64,000 bases of DNA from Tenrec ecaudatus (taxonomy: Eukaryota; Chordata; Mammalia; Afrosoricida; Tenrecidae): positions 76,194,494 through 76,258,493 of the forward strand of contig NC_134535.1 of assembly GCF_050624435.1 (NCBI RefSeq). The letters are read 5' to 3'. The position numbers and the translations under genes were made by a program. This document shows, piece after piece, positions 25,141-36,285 of the stretch; positions within the stretch are counted from its first letter, which is position 1, and each line of letters starts with the position of its first letter. The notes below the pieces were generated by a model. The model saw nothing but the letters and a program-made list of their open reading frames with translations. It did no database searches and was not told the origin of the DNA.

Positions 25141-26104
25141 AAGACGAGTGTATGCTAGTCAAAAACAAACAATGAAATAATGAAACAATGAAGATAATAT
25201 TCTGAAATTGTGTACATCTTTTATAAAATATTCCCTCATTAATTAGTAGACTAATTGTGTATCAATTCCCTCTGTGATCTGTGCCAAAATAGGCAATCAG
25301 TGAAAAGTTATTAAAAGCACAAAATTTGAGTAAATTATGGAAAAGCTCTAAAGGAAGATTTTTTCAAGGGTATTTTCCTTTGTATATCAATTATAGCTTT
25401 GGTGACAGAACTAGACAGACTTCTAAATTACTAAAACAAACATTAAAGCATCTTGATGGCCATGATTACCCCATACATTAGCAACTAGATAAATAAAACT
25501 AATAAGATTTTCAGTGTTTGAGTAAAAAATTCTAATAAATAAAGTGTATTCTAATATCCCTGATTATATTATATCTCATATGGAAGAAGTCTGTGATGTG
25601 AATAAATCCATTCACAAGTAAACCAGAGAGTATATTAATATTTTAAACCATTGAGATTAATATGGTGGTATAGTTTGAATTATATTATCATTAAAAATAT
25701 CTTTATAAATATTCAATATCAGTTTGTATATTTCAAACCACTAGTAGGCCATAAATCCAGCAATAATATTTGAATTTGTTTTTTTAATGACACACATAAA
25801 AATGTAAACAGAGGGCAAGTCATTCCAGGAGTTAGCAAATTTTGTAGTATTTTTGTTTCAGATATATGACAGTGTAGGTGCTAGAGAGTACATGGATTGT
25901 AATGTTAAATGTAAGTCTTGCTTTGGTTAAGGATGTTTAAAGCCAGATTTCAAACCAATTGAATGAAAGACCAAAGAATTAAAGAATATGAATTAAAAAA
26001 ATCATTTCCAACTCAAGCATAATATAATGCATGTTGTCTAGCTTTTAAAACCCATACCCATCTGAAAAACTATCTTTACTTTCCTCTCAAACCTTATATC
26101 TCAC
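25141..26104. other. Upstream flank of the first OR gene
   Basis: AT-rich sequence with no coding frame. A non-coding upstream exon and promoter for the OR gene could lie here or further out. I could not identify one. Confidence 0.4.
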
Positions 26105-26147
26105 AGTTCTGCACATGGATTGGGAAGAAGTTAGGAACCAGGGATGA
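26105..26147 (+). promoter_or_regulatory. Putative splice acceptor and uORF in the leader of the first OR gene
   Basis: A pyrimidine-rich tract ends in 'tctcacag' with AG at 26105-26106, a plausible 3' splice site for the coding exon. The predicted leader of 37 nt contains an out-of-frame ATG at 26115. It opens a 10-codon uORF whose TGA (26145-26147) overlaps the OR start codon as ATGA. This is what the sequence shows; use of the splice site and any effect on translation are inferred. Confidence 0.5.
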
Positions 26148-27082
26148 GAAACCAGTCTGCATTAACCACATTCATCCTCCTGGGACTGACAGAAGACCCA
26201 CAACTGCAGATTCTGATTTTTGTGTTTCTACTTATCACCTACATGTTAAGTGTAATTGGAAATCTGACCATCATCTTCCTCACTTTAGTGGATTCACACC
26301 TTAAAACTGCTATGTACTTTTTTCTCCAAAATTTCTCTTTCTTAGAAATCTCATTCACCTCTGCCTGCATTCCAAGATTCCTTTACAGTTTGTCAACAGG
26401 TGACAGGATGATTACCTATGATGCTTGTGTATGCCAATTGTTTTTCACAGACCTCTTTGGAGTAACCGAATTTTTTCTCCTGGCAACAATGTCCTATGAT
26501 CGATATGTAGCTATCTGCAAACCCCTTCATTACATGACTATCATGAACCACACAGCCTGCAAAAGGTTTATCCTAAGCTGCTGGACCATTACGTTATTGA
26601 TCATCTTCCCACCACTCACCCTGGGACTCAATCTGGAATTCTGTGATTCTAATGTCATTGACCACTTTGTCTGTGACGCTAATCCAATTCTGAAGATCTC
26701 ATGCACTGACACGTGGTTCATAGAGCAGATGGTTATTGTCTGCTCTGTAGTCATCTTTATCATGACTCTTGTGTGTGTGGTCTTGTCCTACATATCTATC
26801 ATCAGAACAATTCTCAGAATCCCTTCTGCTCAACAAAGGAAAAAGGCTTTTTCTACTTGTTCTTCCCACATCATTGTGGTTTCCATCACCTATGGCAGCT
26901 GCATCTTTGTCTATATCAAACCTTCAGCAAAGGATGGAATGGCTATCAATAAGGGAGTCTCAGTACTAACTACCTCCATTTCCCCCATGTTAAACCCGTT
27001 TATTTATACTCTGAGGAACAAGCAGGTCAAACAAGCCTTTAATGACATAATCAAAAGAATTCTATTACTCTCCAAGCATTAG
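26144..27082 (+). CDS. Olfactory receptor, OR6C-like, intact
   Basis: An odorant-binding class A G-protein-coupled receptor of the olfactory sensory neuron surface and cilia, expected to signal through Golf and adenylyl cyclase. The frame is a single intact exon of 312 codons, the usual family length. There is an N-glycosylation site at residue 3 (NQS), the TM1 GN pair at 39-40, [10 protein letters not shown] at 116-125 (end of TM3), the TM3 and second-loop cysteines 95 and 177, SY at 215-216 (TM5), [10 protein letters not shown] at 233-242 (TM6) and [12 protein letters not shown] at 281-292 (TM7). The pattern fits subfamily 6C. The first ATG of the frame is used and matches the start of the second OR gene. 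One oddity is residue 56, which is Ala (LKTAMYFF) where nearly all ORs have Pro. The ligand is unknown and the human ortholog cannot be fixed by eye. Confidence 0.95.
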   Translation: MRNQSALTTFILLGLTEDPQLQILIFVFLLITYMLSVIGNLTIIFLTLVDSHLKTAMYFFLQNFSFLEISFTSACIPRFLYSLSTGDRMITYDACVCQLFFTDLFGVTEFFLLATMSYDRYVAICKPLHYMTIMNHTACKRFILSCWTITLLIIFPPLTLGLNLEFCDSNVIDHFVCDANPILKISCTDTWFIEQMVIVCSVVIFIMTLVCVVLSYISIIRTILRIPSAQQRKKAFSTCSSHIIVVSITYGSCIFVYIKPSAKDGMAINKGVSVLTTSISPMLNPFIYTLRNKQVKQAFNDIIKRILLLSKH

Positions 27083-28966
27083 AGATGTAAAGACATCAGG
27101 AGAACTAAGCATATCTACTTAAATTTTCATCCTGTCTTGTCTCTTTCAAACCTAGAGTCAGCCTTATATGATCAATACCAGATGTATTGCTTCTTCTTCT
27201 AAATAGATCTCCATGGGGACAATAATCTCAGTCAGTAAGAAACTTATTGTTTCAGACAATCTAAGCATGACTTTGCCTTTGACTTGGATTTACCAACCCT
27301 CAAATATTGGAGGATATACCAAATGTTTTGGTGCAATGGGCATATCACTTCTTTAAGACAAATCTATTCAAATGAAAGGTAAAATAATATTAAATAATAT
27401 CAATAATACTTATAAGAAATAACAAGCAAAAATTTAAACTACCCACTCTCTGTTTAAAAAAAAGGATTAAATGTAAAGATATAGGTATAGGATTCTTACA
27501 AAAGCATTTGCTAATAGAAAAGATTTAAAATCACCCTATTTTCAGATGTTAGTGACAAGACTAATTCAAATGACTTAAAGTTCTTGCCCACAAAAACCTG
27601 GATTACATTAAGAAGATAAAAATATACTGGTGAAGCCTGGAAAAGAACTTAGGAGTACACATGCACTAAAAAATAAAATAAATTATTTTATGCTGATGCA
27701 AAAATGGATTTGATGCTGATGCAAAAATTTAAAATATTAAATTTTGAATGTGTAATATTTAAGTTAAGCAAAATTATGCCAATAAACTCAAAAGGTGAAT
27801 AGGTCTGGAAAGTTGTTTAGTAAACAACCCACAAGTCAAATATACAGGGTTTGCAGATAAGAGAGTAAGAAAAGTGTGAGAATTCTAATCAATAAGATGA
27901 TTTCCTTTGTGAAATTTTGAGCTTAGTAATTTAATAAATACAAGTTATGAGTCCAATGTTGTTCCTCAAAAATCTACCTTGAATTTTTGTTGTATTATTT
28001 ACTATTTTCCACTGTGTGTTCTAACATATTAAGCTTCCGTTGATCCCTGTTCTTTTTATTTCGGTCACTAGTCATACTTTAAGTAGCAATATTTCTGTTA
28101 TTTTTCAACTGGCCAGGCCGCCCTTGTCCTACAAGTCTGAGTTCAAATGACATCCTCTGCAGGAATATTTCTCTGATCTCATTTTATTACCCACCACCAA
28201 TGCTATCAACAAGAGCAGATTGGGTCTATTCTTCTTTCCACACACTACTTTCACATATTAAGCTTCTGCTGTCCACTTTTACCAAACAGCCATTTTCTAT
28301 TTAAGTATACTTTTTCTACTCACCACAGTCAATGCCTTGGAGGTGGTCTCATCTGTACACCAAATCTTAGCATTCTTTCTGACTACCACCTATGCAAACA
28401 TGCACAGCAGACAGATAACCATCCACACAACACTACAGCATGGTTATTTGACACTTCTGATAGTACAAACAAAACTTATTATGTACATATTAAAATATAT
28501 ACGCAACATTTGTCATTGATCTGTCAACAATAAAGAAAAGAAATACATGGTTAATATTAACTATCCTGCTAGAATGTTTTTGTTTCATTTCTGAAAGAAA
28601 TTATAAAACCGGAAGCCAAAATTGGTTGAAAATTTACAATCTGGCTGAAGCGGTAAATAAGTGTGCGAGTGAGTTTCATAATGATATTTAGGCATAAAGA
28701 AGCTGAAGTTCACCGAGGTTAATGATTGCTGGTGACTTGCAGACTAAGGGTTTGAAAGCAGTCTCACTGACTCTGAAAGGATTTGCTTGTTGCAATACAC
28801 ATACCTGCTTCTCCATAGCACTATCCAGATTATCCACACATTTGACATGCAATGCTTACTAATACTGTAATGGAGAAATATTTATACAATAAACAATAGA
28901 TGAAGTTGAAAATTAAATGCCTCTAATTTGTGTGTATGCACATTATTAACATAATGTCGGTCACTG
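27083..28966. other. Downstream of the first OR gene, no further gene seen
   Basis: AT-rich sequence that probably holds the 3' UTR. AATAAA-like motifs occur near 27670-27680 and 27950, but none stands out as the polyadenylation site. Confidence 0.45.
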
Positions 28967-29473
28967 TGTTAGTCTGGGTAGACTAGAGAAACAAATCCAG
29001 GGAGATTCATATTAAGTATAGGAAAGAGCCTTATATCAAAGAGCAATTGTATATTGAGAAAACACCCCAGCCCAGTCCAGGTCAAGTCCATAAGTCTGAT
29101 ATTAGCTCATATGTCTGATACTAGTCCATACATTGCTCTTAAGACTCACGCAGCACATGCCGAATGCAGATCACAGGTCAGTGGTGGATCCAGTGACGGT
29201 GGAAGCATCTGAGCCCTGGTATGGGTTTCCGCGTGGTTCTTTCAGCTCCAGGGCTCTGGCTGCCATCAGCATGGCTCCATGTGGCTTGTCAACAGGAATG
29301 TGTAGCAGAGAGAGTGTCCACCTCCAGGGGGGAAGAGAGGAAAACTCTCAGAATTCTCATAAGAAAGCCATAACCACAAGGAGATATCAATCAGACTGTG
29401 ACCCAATTAACAGGCTAGACTCCACCCTTATGACCCATTTATCAAGTTGATATGAAATTGTGTAACTACCACA
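28967..29473 (-). mobile_element. Solo LTR, MaLR/ERVL-like
   Basis: About 507 bp starting 'tgttagtctgggtagac' and ending 'gtgtaactaccaca' on the + strand, matching the copies at 1897 and 35661 over their length. No internal retroviral sequence adjoins it. I see no clear flanking duplication. Confidence 0.7.
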
Positions 29474-29579
29474 ATCATAAATACAATTAATCATTCTAGA
29501 TGGTGTTAGTTCCAAGCCTGGTTTAGAGCTGTGTGTGTAAACCTCCTGATTAAGTTAATTTTATGTTATAAAAAAGATA

Positions 29580-30405
29580 GTGGCACTATATCACAAAGAA
29601 TAGCCGACCTTCAACCATTTCAAGAAGTAGCCTATGATCAAGAGCCCATGGTCCTGAAGGAAGACGTCTATGCTGCACTGTGGAGGTATTACCCGAAAAC
29701 AAGTTTGCAGGAGTCAATCGAATACCAAGTGAATGTGTCAACATGCTGGGGAAGCTCTGGAAGCACCGACGCATCAATGTTTAAAACAAAAAGGAAGACA
29801 GCTATGTGGAAGCTATCTGTCTATTTTTGTACCCATTCCAAAGCCCTATAGAATGTGAAAATTATCAAACAATATAATTAATATTCCATGAAAATAAATG
29901 GAAGATTTTTTGCTGAAGATTATTGACAATGTTTGCAGTAGTACATTAACAGGGAGCTGTCAGAAATTCATGCAAGATTCAGAAGAGGTCTTAGAACAAA
30001 TGCCATGATTGCTGACATCAGATGGATCTTGGCCCAAGGCAGAGAACAACAGGAAGACGTTTACATGTGTTTTAATGACTATGCAAAGCACTCAAATGTG
30101 TGGATCAGAATCAACTAGGCATGACACTGAGAATAATGGGAATTCCAGAACCCCTCATTGTGCTCATATAGAACTTGTACATTGATCAAGAGGCAGTCAT
30201 TCAAACAGAAAAAGAGAACACTGCCTGGCTTAAAACCAAGAAAAATGTGCCTCAGGATGGTATCCTTTCCCCATACTTGTTCCATCTGTGTACTGAGCAC
30301 ATAGTGCAAGACTCTGGACTGTATGAAGAAGAACACTGCATCAGACTGGAGGAAGGTTTATTAACAACCATGATATGCAGATGACACCACCTTCCTTGCT
30401 GAACA
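29580..30405 (+). mobile_element. RTE reverse transcriptase fragment, sense
   Basis: The sequence has the RTE landmarks 'tttcaagaagtagcctatga' and 'gctgacatcagatggatctt'. Near 30373 the reverse transcriptase catalytic YADD box is kept ('tatgcagatgacacc'). Stops and frameshifts elsewhere show it is dead. It breaks off after the YADD region. Confidence 0.75.
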
Positions 30406-31259
30406 ACATCATTTGGATGAAAGAGTTTCCCCAATCTGTTTTCACTAACTTTTTGAGTTAGAACATTTATGACAATGTAAGATGAAGACATTCTGCCTGG
30501 AGAGCTTAATCAATAGAAAATGAGAGGAATAGGTCAGATTTTTTAGCACAGAAGCCAGAAATTGAGAAAGAAATGAAAACATCAGGTCATTTTTGAGCGA
30601 TGATTCTATCACAATTTCAACCCCAGATAAATTTCCTAGAAAATGAACTCATCACTAATTTTTTCAACCAGTTTACAATGAACCACGTTTAGCATACACT
30701 AAAAAGGCACATGACAGAATAAATAGATGTGTGCCTATCATCTCACTTCCATAACTATCAACATTTTAAACCAATTTTTCTTGACACCTCCAGAGTGATA
30801 AGGATGCTAGTATTTTGTCTCATAGCATTTAATTTATATGTTTATGGCATTTCACCCACAGATTTATCACTAGTAATATTCAACTAATAAAACCATTTCT
30901 GCTTATACAGTCATTTCACTAGTATCACATATAACAATACTATCCATAAAGAAGGATAGATTTTCATGTGCAACATAGACTCAAGATTTCTTGGTTTAGT
31001 CAATTTTTTTTGTTATTGCTTTGCAATTAGATATTTGAATCAAAATCAAATAAGGTTCACACCTTATATTTGATTAATTCACTTTTATCTATTTTCACAG
31101 TTGTTTTATTTATTTTCCTTGCCCATATGATGGGGGAATAGTTGTTTGGACATTATAATGTATTAAATAATAATCTGAGATTATTTAACGGATTGCTTCT
31201 TTTGTAAAAATAGCTTTATGGCATACCTATCATACTATTTAATGATTCGATCATTTTAA
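30406..31259. other. No gene seen
   Basis: AT-rich, with no recognised repeat. Confidence 0.5.
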
Positions 31260-32650
31260 GCATATTTGTGCAAGCATCACCACAATCAATTTCAGCATAT
31301 TTTCTTCTCTTACTCATTGCTGTTCACTCCCCATTTCTTCCCTGCCATGCCCCAAGGCAATTTCCAATTCAGTTACTGTCTCTATGGAACTACCTATCCT
31401 GGGGTTTACATTCAGAAAAATCATACCCAAACCCAAACAAAAGCAAACAGAAAACAAGAAACAAAACCAACAACAATGACTAGCCAAAACAAAAAAAACC
31501 TCAACTGAACAGAAATCAGAAAATATTAAAAACTGAAACAAGTTTAAAATAGGGGAAAGGGGAGATCAAATGGAAAAGTGTTACATTTTAATTAACATCT
31601 GCCATCATTGACTTGACAAACTCTCAGTCTGATAGGAAAACTATTCCTACCCCTGGACTAAATTCAAGAAGGATTCACCAGAGACTTCATCCATTTGGGG
31701 ACCTTGAAAATGGATTTTAGGCTTCCACTGTCATCCATAGCCTTCTGTAAGTAGGGTGTTCACAATTTAAGCTCTAAAACCATTGCCTCGTTATGATTTG
31801 GATTTTATTATTTACAGTTCTTGAATCACAAGGTATGGTATACTTCTTCCATGTGGACTGAGTTGAAGCCTCACTTAAATGACAGTTTGTTTTAAGACAA
31901 GCCTTTGATTCCACAGATGATGTTCTTCATGACGATCGGGCAACATGTAGTTTCTTTACCACCCTTTTCTATAGCGCCCATATTTTCAGTGATTTCTTCA
32001 TGAGGATGATCATGGAGCAGGGCTATGTCATAAGAATTAATTGTTCTTCGATTGAGGTTAGAATTAAGTGTAAGCCTAAATCCATTCATATGACTAGGTA
32101 TTATTGTCATTTTATGATAGAGAACACTATCAATCATATCCATGGACCATAAGGTAATTATGTTGAGAATGTCATTAACTTAGGCAATGTTATAGAATTT
32201 AAAACACTCTTGTGAAAAGAAATTTATATAAATATAACTCCAACTTCAGACTGCAACACATTAATGGTTTACTTGCACAGATTAAATTGTTAAATGACTA
32301 GATACTATTCACATAAACAACAGGGGAAATCTTTATATAAAACTTTTTCAGAAATAGAGAACCATGCCGACCAGTGAAATACATGTCATAAGAAAGCAAA
32401 AATTAGCAGTAAAATAGTAAATCCATGGTAATCCAAGGCCACCATTTATCGGGCACCTGCAAAGTAAGAGATCCAAACCAAAATCCAGTGACCACCAATT
32501 CCGTAACCTTGGGTAACAGTCATCTGATTATTCTCACATTCAGGCTTTTCGGCCTTAAATCCAAGGGAATATGTTGGTTCCCCCAAACATGTGCCAGGTG
32601 AGTTTGAGTTAAAGTCTGGTTCACTTAGTGGGGTTTCCACATTGAATTCT
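31260..32650 (-). mobile_element. Old antisense L1, segment 1 (3' UTR)
   Basis: The reverse complement matches the 3' UTR of the sense L1 at 17.6-18.4 kb. Examples are 'gatagtgttctctatcataa' against the same string near 18160, and 'gcagatgactg' against 'tcagatgactg'. It is non-coding. Together with segments at 33335, 36089 and 38966 it makes one disrupted L1. Confidence 0.7.
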
Positions 32651-32659
32651 TCTGGTGTG

Positions 32660-32912
32660 ACCTCTAAAGGATGCTGTGCACTTCAAAGGACAGAGTCTGT
32701 CAATCTATAGAGACCGTAACTGGATTAGTGGTTCTTTGGGCATGGTGTAGGGCAGGTTGCAGGCAAATGGAGAACCAATATTAATGAACCCAAGAAAGAA
32801 TAAAATGTTCTAAAACTGATTGTGGTGATGATTGTGCAATTTTCTTAATATTATTGAACTATTTAATTGTGTGATTTGTGAACCATATGCCAATAAAACT
32901 GTTAACAAAAAG
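32660..32912 (+). mobile_element. L1 3' terminus, sense, inserted in the old L1
   Basis: 'aactggattagtggttct' and 'attgtggtgatgattgtgca', then a weak 'aataaaac' end, are the hallmarks of an ancient L1 3' terminus. It lies opposite in orientation to its surroundings. Confidence 0.6.
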
Positions 32913-33002
32913 GACAGTCTAAAGCCCCACTAATTTATAGCATATGGTTGGGGTCTGCAAGGGCTAAATAGAAACCAAGTCAAATGTGTCCAATCAGGAA
33001 CA

Positions 33003-33333
33003 TGTTGTTAGGTGCCATTAAGTGTAGTTCTGACTCAGAATATTAGTATAAAACACTGTCCAGTCTGGCACCATCCTCACAATTGTTCATATGAGTCCAT
33101 TGTTGCAGCCCCTATGCCAATCCATCTTGAGGCCTCTCTACTTTACCAAGCATGATGTACTTCTCCAGGGACTGGTCTCTAATGACAATATATATAAGGA
33201 TGTAACATGAAGAAACATAGTACCAGGTGTATGCTCCTCTTGGTTCTATTCTTAAGTGATTTCTTTCTAGGTGGGAAGTTACTCTACCTGGTTTGAAATG
33301 ACCTTCTCTGAGACACAAATCCTCCACCCTGCC
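33003..33333 (-). mobile_element. RTE 3'-end fragment, antisense
   Basis: 'gttgttaggtgccattaag' and 'tactttaccaagcatgatg' followed by 'ctccagggactggtctct' are the reversed RTE 3' coding end. It sits between segments 1 and 2 of the old L1. Confidence 0.75.
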
Positions 33334-33334
33334 C

Positions 33335-33769
33335 TCCGCTCCCCACCCTATCTTGACTTTAATTTCCAGGAACTTTTGCTTATCACTCTTATATGAGTAT
33401 CTGTTGATTTGAGGTCACCTTAGAATAATGTTGTGTGGCAGCCACTAAATGGTCTTCTCCCTCTCCCCTCATCTGGAAAAAACTGACAACAGCTGAAGGG
33501 AGGTCTCCTCTCTCAAAGTATTTTTTAAGATGTGCATGTAAATGGTATGCTACCTGGTTCATGGACACTAAGCAGACTCTGTCTTATACCTTGAAAAACC
33601 AGATTACATGACCGGAGAGCAGCAGTCTACCTTATCTTGGTGTTTATCCTTACAATAGTGAATTCATACAATGTTTAACCTTTGTAATTGACTCATTTCA
33701 TTGGGCATCATGGTTTCCAGGTCTGTAAAGTGAGGCATTTAATAGTTCCATTATTGCTGTTCAGGGATG
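33335..33769 (-). mobile_element. Old antisense L1, segment 2 (UTR/ORF2 end)
   Basis: 33340-33410 reversed matches the UTR start at 17270-17350 ('aaatcaacaga', 'gggtgggg'). 33685-33769 is the reversed ORF2 end ('cattgggcatcatggtttcc'). The same reading continues after the provirus, at 36089. Confidence 0.65.
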
Positions 33770-34173
33770 CATGCTCATATATGTGAATGCATATACTTAA
33801 TATGTAATTGTGTATCAAGAAAGCATCCCATGCCAATTCAGATCAATTCCTTAAGTCTGCTACTAGTCCATAAGTCTGAAATAGTATATAAATACCTCTT
33901 CAGACTTACAAAGCCACATTCAATGATGCAGAATGTGGGAATATCAAAGGCTGCTGGAAAGTCTTGTGGATACAATGGCAGTTGTTGCATCTTCAGGGCG
34001 AGCGCAGGTCTCAGCGTGTTTCTGCAATAGGAAGGTGAAGGCAGAGAGGGAAGGGGAGGTTTCAAGAGCCTTCCTTATAAGGAGGTCATGCCCACCAGGA
34101 GGCTGTGACTTGATTGGCAGCATAAGCTTTGCCCCTACACTTCAAGTTGACCTGGAATTACATAACTATCACA
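33770..34173 (-). repeat. 3' LTR of the provirus (outer end missing)
   Basis: It aligns with the other LTRs from 'gctcatatatgtgaatgc' to 'cataactatcaca'. The outermost bases, equivalent to 'tgttagtctggg', are absent. Confidence 0.7.
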
Positions 34174-35660
34174 GATCACCCCTTGTCAATTTGACACTAT
34201 AACACAACTCTTTAGGCATAAATTATTGTAAAAACACAATATCAAAATAATGTCTGTACCTTACAGGATAAAACTAAATGCATACAACTCAAAATGTCCC
34301 AGCCTCATTAAAACCTAATGCTGTATAAGCAAACAAAACAAAAATATTCTATATTTAATAATTTCAGTTATGTGAACACCTACACCATAACCCTATTAAA
34401 ATATTCCCCCATGCATGAAAGTTTGTAAGCCAGACACCTCATGACTTTTCCCTCACTAGTTAGGGTATCCAGTGTTTATACCCCCATTTATATCAACCCA
34501 GTGCTCTGAGGAGACAAGCATGTTCTTTGATGTGAAGAAGTTGAAACTGTGAGTCTGCATCCTTAAGAAAAATCAAATCAGACAGGCCATCCATAAAGTC
34601 AGCAGCAATATACACCAATTCTCAGGCTCAAAAATCTGATCTTTATCTGGTCAGGTTCTGGTCAGCTCAATGTGGGCCGCCTTGCTTAGCCTCCGGGTGC
34701 CCATTGGCTGCCTGACCTTTTGACCATGAGCCTGTCACAAATTCTCGACAACCCCAGCCCTCTTGGGCTCAGTCATACCATAGGCTCAAGTTCCGCACAA
34801 CTCTTTAAATGCCAGACCAGCCAACCCACTCTTGTCTTGTCCTCTAGTCTCTTTGAACCAGATGTACGGGTGTCAGTGGGCAGACTCAATCCTCCCTCTA
34901 TTGCTGCTTTTCTCCCACTTCCACTGAATGAATGGACTCAGGTGGTCAACTATTGGGCCACAGGCTGCCTGCAGGCTTTCTTTAGCATTCAGCTTCATGG
35001 TTCCAGATTTTCCCAGTGTCAGGAGCAAACCTCTGTTCAACATTCAAAGGCCAAATGCTGTCTTTTATTTCCTCATTCGCCACCAGCAGTCTCCACCAGT
35101 CTCTTCAAATGGGGATGTCAAGAGTATTCAAGGTACTGGGTGGGGCCTGCCTTTTCAGAGCCTTCTTTTCAGGGGTATCCTACCACACCCATTCAAAGAA
35201 GAAATCAGTAAAAACCTAGGACAGCCAAGTCCTAAACTCAATTCTTAAAACAGTCAAGTTCAATCACCCTTACCTAAACATCCCATATGTAATATGGCCT
35301 TAGGCCTGTCACTGGCATCAAGCCAGGGTTGGACCTTCTGTAGGCCATTTTGACAAGGCAGCATGGTCTCAGAGATGTTCAAGGAGCCATTTTACTCCCT
35401 GAGTTAAAAATAGACATTTATCCCATTAATTCTATCCATTTCAGACAGAAATAACAAAAAATAACAACCTACGAAAGGAATCAAAGGTTCAGTTTCCCAT
35501 GATATTTCAAGAAAACCATACAGATAACAATGTGGTCCAATTTGATCTCTGGGTAGCCAAAGAAAAAGAAAAACTACTGTAAGGCAGAGGTCAATCAAGC
35601 ATCCACTCTCTATCGTCATGGTTTGTTTTTCTAGTACTACACTGCCAAGGTACCATGATG

Positions 35661-36088
35661 TGTTAGTTAGGCTGGGTTGACTAGAGAAACAAATCCAGTG
35701 ACACTCATATATGTGTAAGAGAGAACTTTATATCAAGATGTAATTGTATATCAGGAAAACATCCCATCCAAATACAGAGACAGTCCATAAATCCAATATT
35801 AGGCCATAAATCTGATACTAATATATAATACAGGAACATCACGGGCCGTTGGGTACAAAGTCTTATGGATCCAATAGCGGGGGCTGCACCTCCAGAGCTA
35901 GCGCAGGTCTCAACATGACTTCTCAGTGGGAAGGTGAAGACAGAGAGAGAAGGGGGGGTTTCCAGGACCCTCCTTATGAGGAGGTCAGACCCAGAAATAG
36001 GCACCATCAGACTATGACCTGATTGACAGGCTAGATTTAAATTCCACCCCTACACTTCAAGTTGACACAAAATCATGTAACTACTATA
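35661..36088 (-). repeat. 5' LTR of the provirus
   Basis: It runs on the + strand from 'tgttagttaggctgggttg' to 'tgtaactactata', and matches the solo LTRs. Read on the - strand it is the upstream LTR. Confidence 0.7.
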
Positions 36089-36285
36089 GGATTCCATTCC
36101 TTGTATGTACGAGAGTTTCTTGACCTATTCTTCTAATGATGAGTATTTGGGTTGTTTCTAGCTTTGTGCTTATGAGAACTAGGCTGCAACGAATATAGAA
36201 TAACATGAGTTTGTCCATCTTCAGCCTTTTATTTCTTTGGGGTATATGCCCAGTAGAATTGCTATTGGTTCGTATAGTATTTCTT
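36089..36285 (-). mobile_element. Old antisense L1, segment 3 (ORF2)
   Basis: 'gggttgtttctagctttgtg' and 'ggggtatatgcccagtagaa' are reversed ORF2 C-terminal sequence. It continues segment 2 across the provirus. Confidence 0.7.

Larger units (their letters stand above)
33770..36088 (-). mobile_element. MaLR/ERVL-like provirus (LTR - 1.5 kb internal - LTR), dead
   Basis: Two copies of the same LTR in the same orientation (33770-34173 and 35661-36088) bracket about 1.5 kb. On the - strand, just after the 35661 LTR, is 'tggtaccttggcagtg', which resembles the leucine-tRNA primer site used by ERVL/MaLR elements. Just before the other LTR is the purine run 'aaggggtg', a degraded polypurine tract. 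The internal part has no gag, pol or env frame that I recognise, as is usual for non-autonomous MaLR elements. The left LTR lacks its outer 40 or so bases. 'ggatg' at 33765 and 'ggatt' at 36089 may be the duplicated target. Confidence 0.7.

Noticed and set aside
26530-26763. Open frames overlapping the OR genes on other frames
   Set aside because: They are shadows of the conserved OR coding sequence.
34720-35211. 163-codon frame inside the provirus, a possible gag remnant
   Set aside because: It runs on the + strand, opposite to the inferred proviral direction, and shows no retroviral motif.
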